Origin: Thalassotalea_H sp040779345
Lineage (GTDB): Bacteria; Pseudomonadota; Gammaproteobacteria; Enterobacterales; Alteromonadaceae
Direction: 5' to 3'
DNA: 64,000 nt
Assembly: GCA_040779345.1 (NCBI GenBank)
Contig: JBFONU010000012.1
Location: 1-64,000 of the forward strand
Numbering within the stretch: position 1 is the first letter of the stretch; each line of letters starts with the position of its first letter. Shown in pieces: positions 63,378 through 64,000 of the stretch. Position numbers and translations under genes: made by a program. The notes under the pieces were generated by a model that saw nothing but the letters and a program-made list of their open reading frames with translations, was not told the origin of the DNA and ran no database searches.

Positions 63378-63782
63378 TTAGTCAAGTTGACTTAATTCTT
63401 CAATTCTATTTCTTGTGGTTAAGATATAACATTTTTTAAAAGCTGCCGCTGCGCCTGTTTCAGGGGAGATATGCAAGTATTGCCAGCGACAATTGTTTTC
63501 TCTATAGGTGATAAAATTTCGTTGGGAACGTTTAAACATTTCTAACGCTGAACGTCTTCCTGTCACAATAGCAAACTCTTCCAAGATAAATATCTGATTA
63601 TTAATCCATGTTTGAAGTTCTCTATCGGTAACGTCTTTCACTAAGTCTAAGCAACGAGAAAGCTGAGGTGTGCTTTTATAGGCTTTTTCACACTCATTGA
63701 TACTTTTTGGCTGAAAGGCAAAAGTCTGACCAGCGAATAGCAAACTTAAAATAACGGTGGATCTAAGAACATGAGCAATCAT
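63378..63782 (-). CDS. Secreted LprI-like (DUF1311) protein
   Basis: A 134-residue protein with a signal peptide (VILSLLFAGQTFAF) and the DUF1311/LprI pattern: paired Cys (NECEKAY, LSRCLDL), helix LQTWINNQI, F.RSQRNFITYRENNCRWQY, GAAAAFKKCYILTTRNRIEEL. LprI of Mycobacterium inhibits lysozyme; for this protein function is unknown. Its ATG overlaps the yciI stop (TAATG), so it is translated with yciI. Confidence 0.75.
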   Translation of the reverse strand: MIAHVLRSTVILSLLFAGQTFAFQPKSINECEKAYKSTPQLSRCLDLVKDVTDRELQTWINNQIFILEEFAIVTGRRSALEMFKRSQRNFITYRENNCRWQYLHISPETGAAAAFKKCYILTTRNRIEELSQLD

Positions 63783-64000
63783 TATGCAGGTAACACTTTT
63801 TTGTAAGGTTTAACCGTCGTTTTATTATAGACGCCAGCTTCAATATATGGGTCTTGATCTGCCCAATTTTTTGCATCATCTAAGCTTGAAAATTTAGCAA
63901 TGATCAATGAGCCAGTAAAACCAGCTTCGCCTGGGTTTTCACTATCGATGGCGGGACAGGGGCCTGCAACGAGTAATCGTCCTTGTTGTTGTAATTCTTT
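63782..64000 (-). CDS. yciI: YciI-family protein, partial (5' end outside the window)
   Basis: The last 72 codons of a minus-strand gene: KELQQQGRLLVAGPCPAID, GSLIIAKFSSLDDAKNWADQDPY, EAGVYNKTTVKPYKKVLPA. This is the YciI/YCII dimeric ferredoxin-like fold, including the conserved D-P-Y near the putative active site. The function of YciI is not settled. The start lies beyond base 64000. The LprI-like gene begins on its stop codon. Confidence 0.88.
   Translation of the reverse strand, partial: KELQQQGRLLVAGPCPAIDSENPGEAGFTGSLIIAKFSSLDDAKNWADQDPYIEAGVYNKTTVKPYKKVLPA

Noticed and set aside
1..64000. CRISPR arrays, tRNA/rRNA genes, prophage, toxin-antitoxin or anti-phage clusters
   Set aside because: No regular spaced repeats, no cloverleaf-like conserved RNA, and no transposase, integrase or defence-family protein was seen in any frame read.

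Overview
The window is a 64 kb stretch of AT-rich, densely packed chromosome from a marine-type gammaproteobacterium, most likely Alteromonadales (a Colwellia/Thalassotalea-like Colwelliaceae member). This is inferred from the protein families and from gene neighbourhoods shared with E. coli: tesA/ybbA/ybbP, rcsF/trmO, aroH/ppsR/ppsA, yffB/dapE, yfbV/ackA/pta and ilvI/ilvH. I see no rRNA, tRNA, CRISPR array, intact insertion sequence or prophage. It is essentially core genome with a few decayed or repeat-like intergenic patches.

Layout. 0-9 kb: K+/H+-type antiporter, tesA divergent from ybbA-ybbP, a PerM/AI-2E-family transporter, an acidic outer-membrane-like protein, a DUF2947 protein, the decayed 3' end of a flavin amine oxidase, and a small lipoprotein with a probable ATT start. 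9-14 kb: a MacAB-like export operon (adaptor, ATPase, two permeases), with a secreted ComEA-like helix-hairpin-helix protein downstream. 14-24 kb: mgsA, ybaK, sbcDC, a DMT transporter, an FKBP isomerase and a secreted amidohydrolase. 24-30 kb: trmO with an RcsF-like lipoprotein, then a phosphoenolpyruvate/aromatic block (Trp-type DAHP synthase, ppsR, ppsA) and a diguanylate cyclase. 31-34 kb: a pyruvate/indolepyruvate-decarboxylase-like ThDP enzyme behind a CRP/FNR-like box, and an M48 lipoprotein protease. 34-41 kb: cell-wall/lysine genes (M15 peptidase, dapE, yffB), an ACT protein, ackA-pta and yfbV. 41-48 kb: rlmA, xthA, an orphan XdhC-like protein, a CDGSH Fe-S protein, and the deo genes split over three transcription units. 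48-57 kb: Phe-type DAHP synthase, a 7TMR-DISM/EAL phosphodiesterase, the frmAB formaldehyde pathway, a low-molecular-weight phosphatase, and ilvIH behind a Val-rich leader peptide and attenuator. 57-64 kb: an HD-GYP response regulator, ubiT divergent from ubiUV (O2-independent ubiquinone synthesis), ychJ, an SOS-regulated SulA-like gene divergent from a 68-aa orphan, an LprI-like secreted protein and a truncated yciI.

How the genes fit together. PpsA makes phosphoenolpyruvate and the two DAHP synthases, of different feedback class, consume it. ackA-pta, mgsA, ubiTUV and the ThDP decarboxylase are all consistent with life under changing oxygen and carbon supply. Three c-di-GMP proteins (a cyclase, an EAL and an HD-GYP protein) lie within 30 kb but in separate units.

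The most informative non-coding signals are the ilv attenuator with its 26-codon Val/Leu leader, the CTG-N10-CAG SOS box ahead of the SulA-like gene, the CRP/FNR-like box centred 41.5 bases before a predicted start of transcription, and a dispersed intergenic element containing CTGCCCTTTG found near the deo genes and at the window start. I found no convincing wholly new system. The best leads are small regulatory architectures and unassigned genes.
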